Below, one piece after another: positions 62,037-64,000 of a DNA stretch of 64,000 nucleotides. This stretch comes from Gyromitra esculenta. Lineage: Eukaryota; Ascomycota; Pezizomycetes; Pezizales; Discinaceae. Within the stretch, counting starts at the first letter, position 1, and every line of letters starts with the position of its first letter. Position numbers and translations under genes: made by a program. Where the stretch lies: NCBI GenBank assembly GCA_038503075.1, contig JBCAML010000014.1, forward strand, positions 1-64,000, given 5' to 3'. The notes beneath the pieces are model-generated. The model ran no database searches. It worked only from the letters and a program-made list of their open reading frames with translations, and was not told the DNA's origin.

Positions 62037-62662
62037 GCTTTCTGATTCGGGACAAATATGGGGTCGAGCATCGGAAATGAATGTTGGGTTGTAACTGGGG
62101 ACGCTGGGAAAACTGAATAGTGTACTGTTATGCATAGAGATGCTTGTATTAGATTTGTTAGAATAATATTTTAAACCTGCCGGCCGGCATTTATATAATC
62201 CTTTTCTCTACCAATACGTAACTCAATACAGCTACAGGGAAGCAGCAGCACCGTGACTCTTTGACCATAAATGCACCACCAATCGAGTTTCTAGAATATC
62301 ACTGGTTAAGGTTCCTAAGATGAAGATACCAGCTGGAGCGATGATGCAGATGGTGGGTGCGGGATAAAATGGCGACAGCGGCCTTTTAAATGCCAGTACG
62401 TGTGGACACTCGTATCATCACATGTAGCCAATGTCCAACTTCCTTTCACTGACACTGCGCAACAGTCTATCCGTTTTCGTATTTTTATTTTTATTTTTAC
62501 TCTTATAGCCCCAGCCGAACTAGAGATCAAATTAATTATATAACTGATCAAAACGTCAGCTACTCATCATCACGATCTAAGTATTTGGCTAACAACAAAA
62601 TTCACCAAATACCGCCTTTCTCCTCTCCTCCAACCTCAATGGCATTGACATCCAACATCTTT
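62037..62662. other. Convergent 3' region
   Basis: Spacer between the pectate lyase and the convergent SET gene. No gene supported. A run of tattttta/ttttatt units near 62480-62500. Confidence 0.4.
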
Positions 62663-63897
62663 TCATATCGGTTCCCGGTGAATCTTACAGTTCTCTGTAC
62701 CACACATACAATCCATTCCCCTCCTCATGAAATACTCTTCCCCGTAATCAGCTGTTATTTCATCAAATAAATCGATTTCCTCGACTGCCACGAGAACCGA
62801 TATATTCTTCCCTCTGAAGTTGATCGCCGAGTAGAAACAGTTTGGCGAACAGGAATGATTCACGAACCGGGTAAAGTTCCCTAAGTATTTTCTCATCTTA
62901 GCACAGAAACTATTCATAGAGGACGATAGATCAAAGAGTTGAAGCAGCCAAACGATTGGAAGCGACATACCCATATCCTTGCTAGTGGTAAGGTAGAAAC
63001 CCTCATCAGTAGTGCCAAGATGTCCATTAAGAGAATAGACATCACCCTTGATGGCATCGTTCCTGATAAGCCCAGCGTATTCCCCCAAGATAGAGCCTTG
63101 CTTAATGGGCTATATCCACCCAAGATTAGTAAACATTGCAAGGAACAGATTTCACACCAACAAGAGTTACGGACCTGTAAGCTCCGCACCCCAAGCCCTT
63201 TCCCATCTGTCTCAATAATCTCCACCAAGGGCTCGGGAAACTGGGTAAGAAAAGGGCAACTGCATTCAGCAGAGTCCCTTGTCTCGCAGAGTTCACACGT
63301 TTTCCTTTTTTCCAGGTCCATATAATTGGTATATTCACAATGCCCAGGGATAGAACGAGGATCGTTTCGGTCTGTGTAGTCCTGCGCATGAAGCAGAGAT
63401 TCCTTGATTGGTATATAAACTGGGTTCACCGGCTTAATCGTTTTTTTATCAACAGCCACAAACCATCTGTGGGGATGATTCAAATATCTGGAAGCCATAG
63501 GATCTTCAAGATTTCTCACTTCCGATTTATCGGAGGTTGCAATAGCAACAGCATAGATCCAGTTATTTGCCGTAATCCATGCATCGGATGGATTATGTAC
63601 TATACTCTCTTTGATTCCAAGAACTCTGAACAAACTAATTAAAAGGATTCCGTACCGCGGTCGGATCGTTTTACAAATCAGTTCAAAAGACCCTTTATTT
63701 TGGAGAAGAATTTCGAGAAAATTCTGCCACTGTATCGCTGAAAAATCTGAGGCAGCGCTACGGAATGTGCGGGAAAGCGATAGGAGAACTAATAATTTCC
63801 AACCATGGGCCTTTGAAAGACTATGATAGCGCTCGAAGGTAGAAATTTTTTGGGTGAGTGTAGGATTGGGAGTGGTGGTTGTGTCTAGCAATTTCAT
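62663..63897 (-). CDS. SET-domain protein (putative protein lysine methyltransferase)
   Basis: Two exons, 63897-63175 and 63109-62663, give 389 residues. The C-terminal half is a SET domain: ETDGKGLGVRSLQPIKQGS, LGEYAGLI, NFTRFVNHSCSPNC (AdoMet-binding and active-site NHxC), VLVAVEEIDLFDEITADYG, and a post-SET cluster CMCGTENC (C-x-C-x4-C), which with the NHSC cysteine would bind zinc. The segment before it has Cys (KTCELCETRDSAECSC) reminiscent of a reduced pre-SET region. The N-terminal 200 residues have no domain I recognise. The segment between the Tyr of the SET core and NFTRF is poorly conserved: the usual IDA(T/S) motif is replaced by LPIVWLLQLFDLSSSMNSFC. It would methylate histone or other lysines using S-adenosylmethionine; substrate not predictable. 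Confidence 0.87.
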
Positions 63898-64000
63898 GCA
63901 TTTTACGTTTTCTGTAATGATATCGATGGACTGAGGGGGTTTTTCCTTATGGTAATTGGATAGGATGGGGTGGTGAAAGGAAGAGCGGACTTCAGAAGGA

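Overview
The window looks like nuclear DNA from a filamentous ascomycete (Pezizomycotina). I lean towards a plant-associated leotiomycete-like fungus, but that lineage is inference only. The reasons are genes broken by short GT-AG introns (about 50-90 bases), fungus-specific families (PTH11/rhodopsin-type receptor, MYND protein, a fungal Cys/His zinc-binding family, a fungal TRANK1-like UvrD helicase), secreted plant-cell-wall enzymes, and scattered TTAGGG-type telomere-like motifs. I see no rRNA, tRNA, CRISPR or bacterial-type operon.

Layout. 0-1.5 kb: tyrosinase on the minus strand, cut by the window edge and apparently frameshifted in a C run. 1.5-6.8 kb: gene-poor DNA with two short inverted-repeat (MITE-like) elements and one copy of a diverged repeat. 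6.8-8 kb: MYND-finger gene. 8-10.7 kb: a 590-base foldback MITE. 10.7-12.7 kb: a four-exon fungal gene of unknown function. 13.8-16 kb: a large membrane protein. 16.2-16.8 kb: a second copy of the 590-base MITE. 18-19.9 kb: a zinc-binding fungal protein. 20-24.5 kb: gene-poor, with a 10-base minisatellite and a TA-flanked MITE. 24.6-32.6 kb: one giant minus-strand helicase gene with a probable single-base frameshift. 33.5 kb: another TA-flanked MITE. 34.9-36.6 kb: rhodopsin-domain membrane receptor. 36.6-43.6 kb: mostly empty, with one small conserved-looking ORF and one MITE. 43.6-44.9 kb: a nucleotidyltransferase-fold RNA ligase. 48.8-51.2 kb: CCCH zinc-finger protein. 53.8-62.0 kb: three secreted carbohydrate-active enzymes (CE5 cutinase/acetylxylan esterase, GH17-like glucanase, PL3 pectate lyase). 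62.7-63.9 kb: SET-domain methyltransferase.

The genes do not form one pathway. The clearest functional theme is extracellular attack on plant wall polymers at 54-62 kb, with a phenol-oxidising tyrosinase at the other end and a membrane receptor in the middle. The most notable structural theme is that about five families of non-autonomous inverted-repeat elements occur in the gene-free gaps, while no transposase is visible. Splice sites were assigned by eye; where stated, exon lengths add up to an intact frame.
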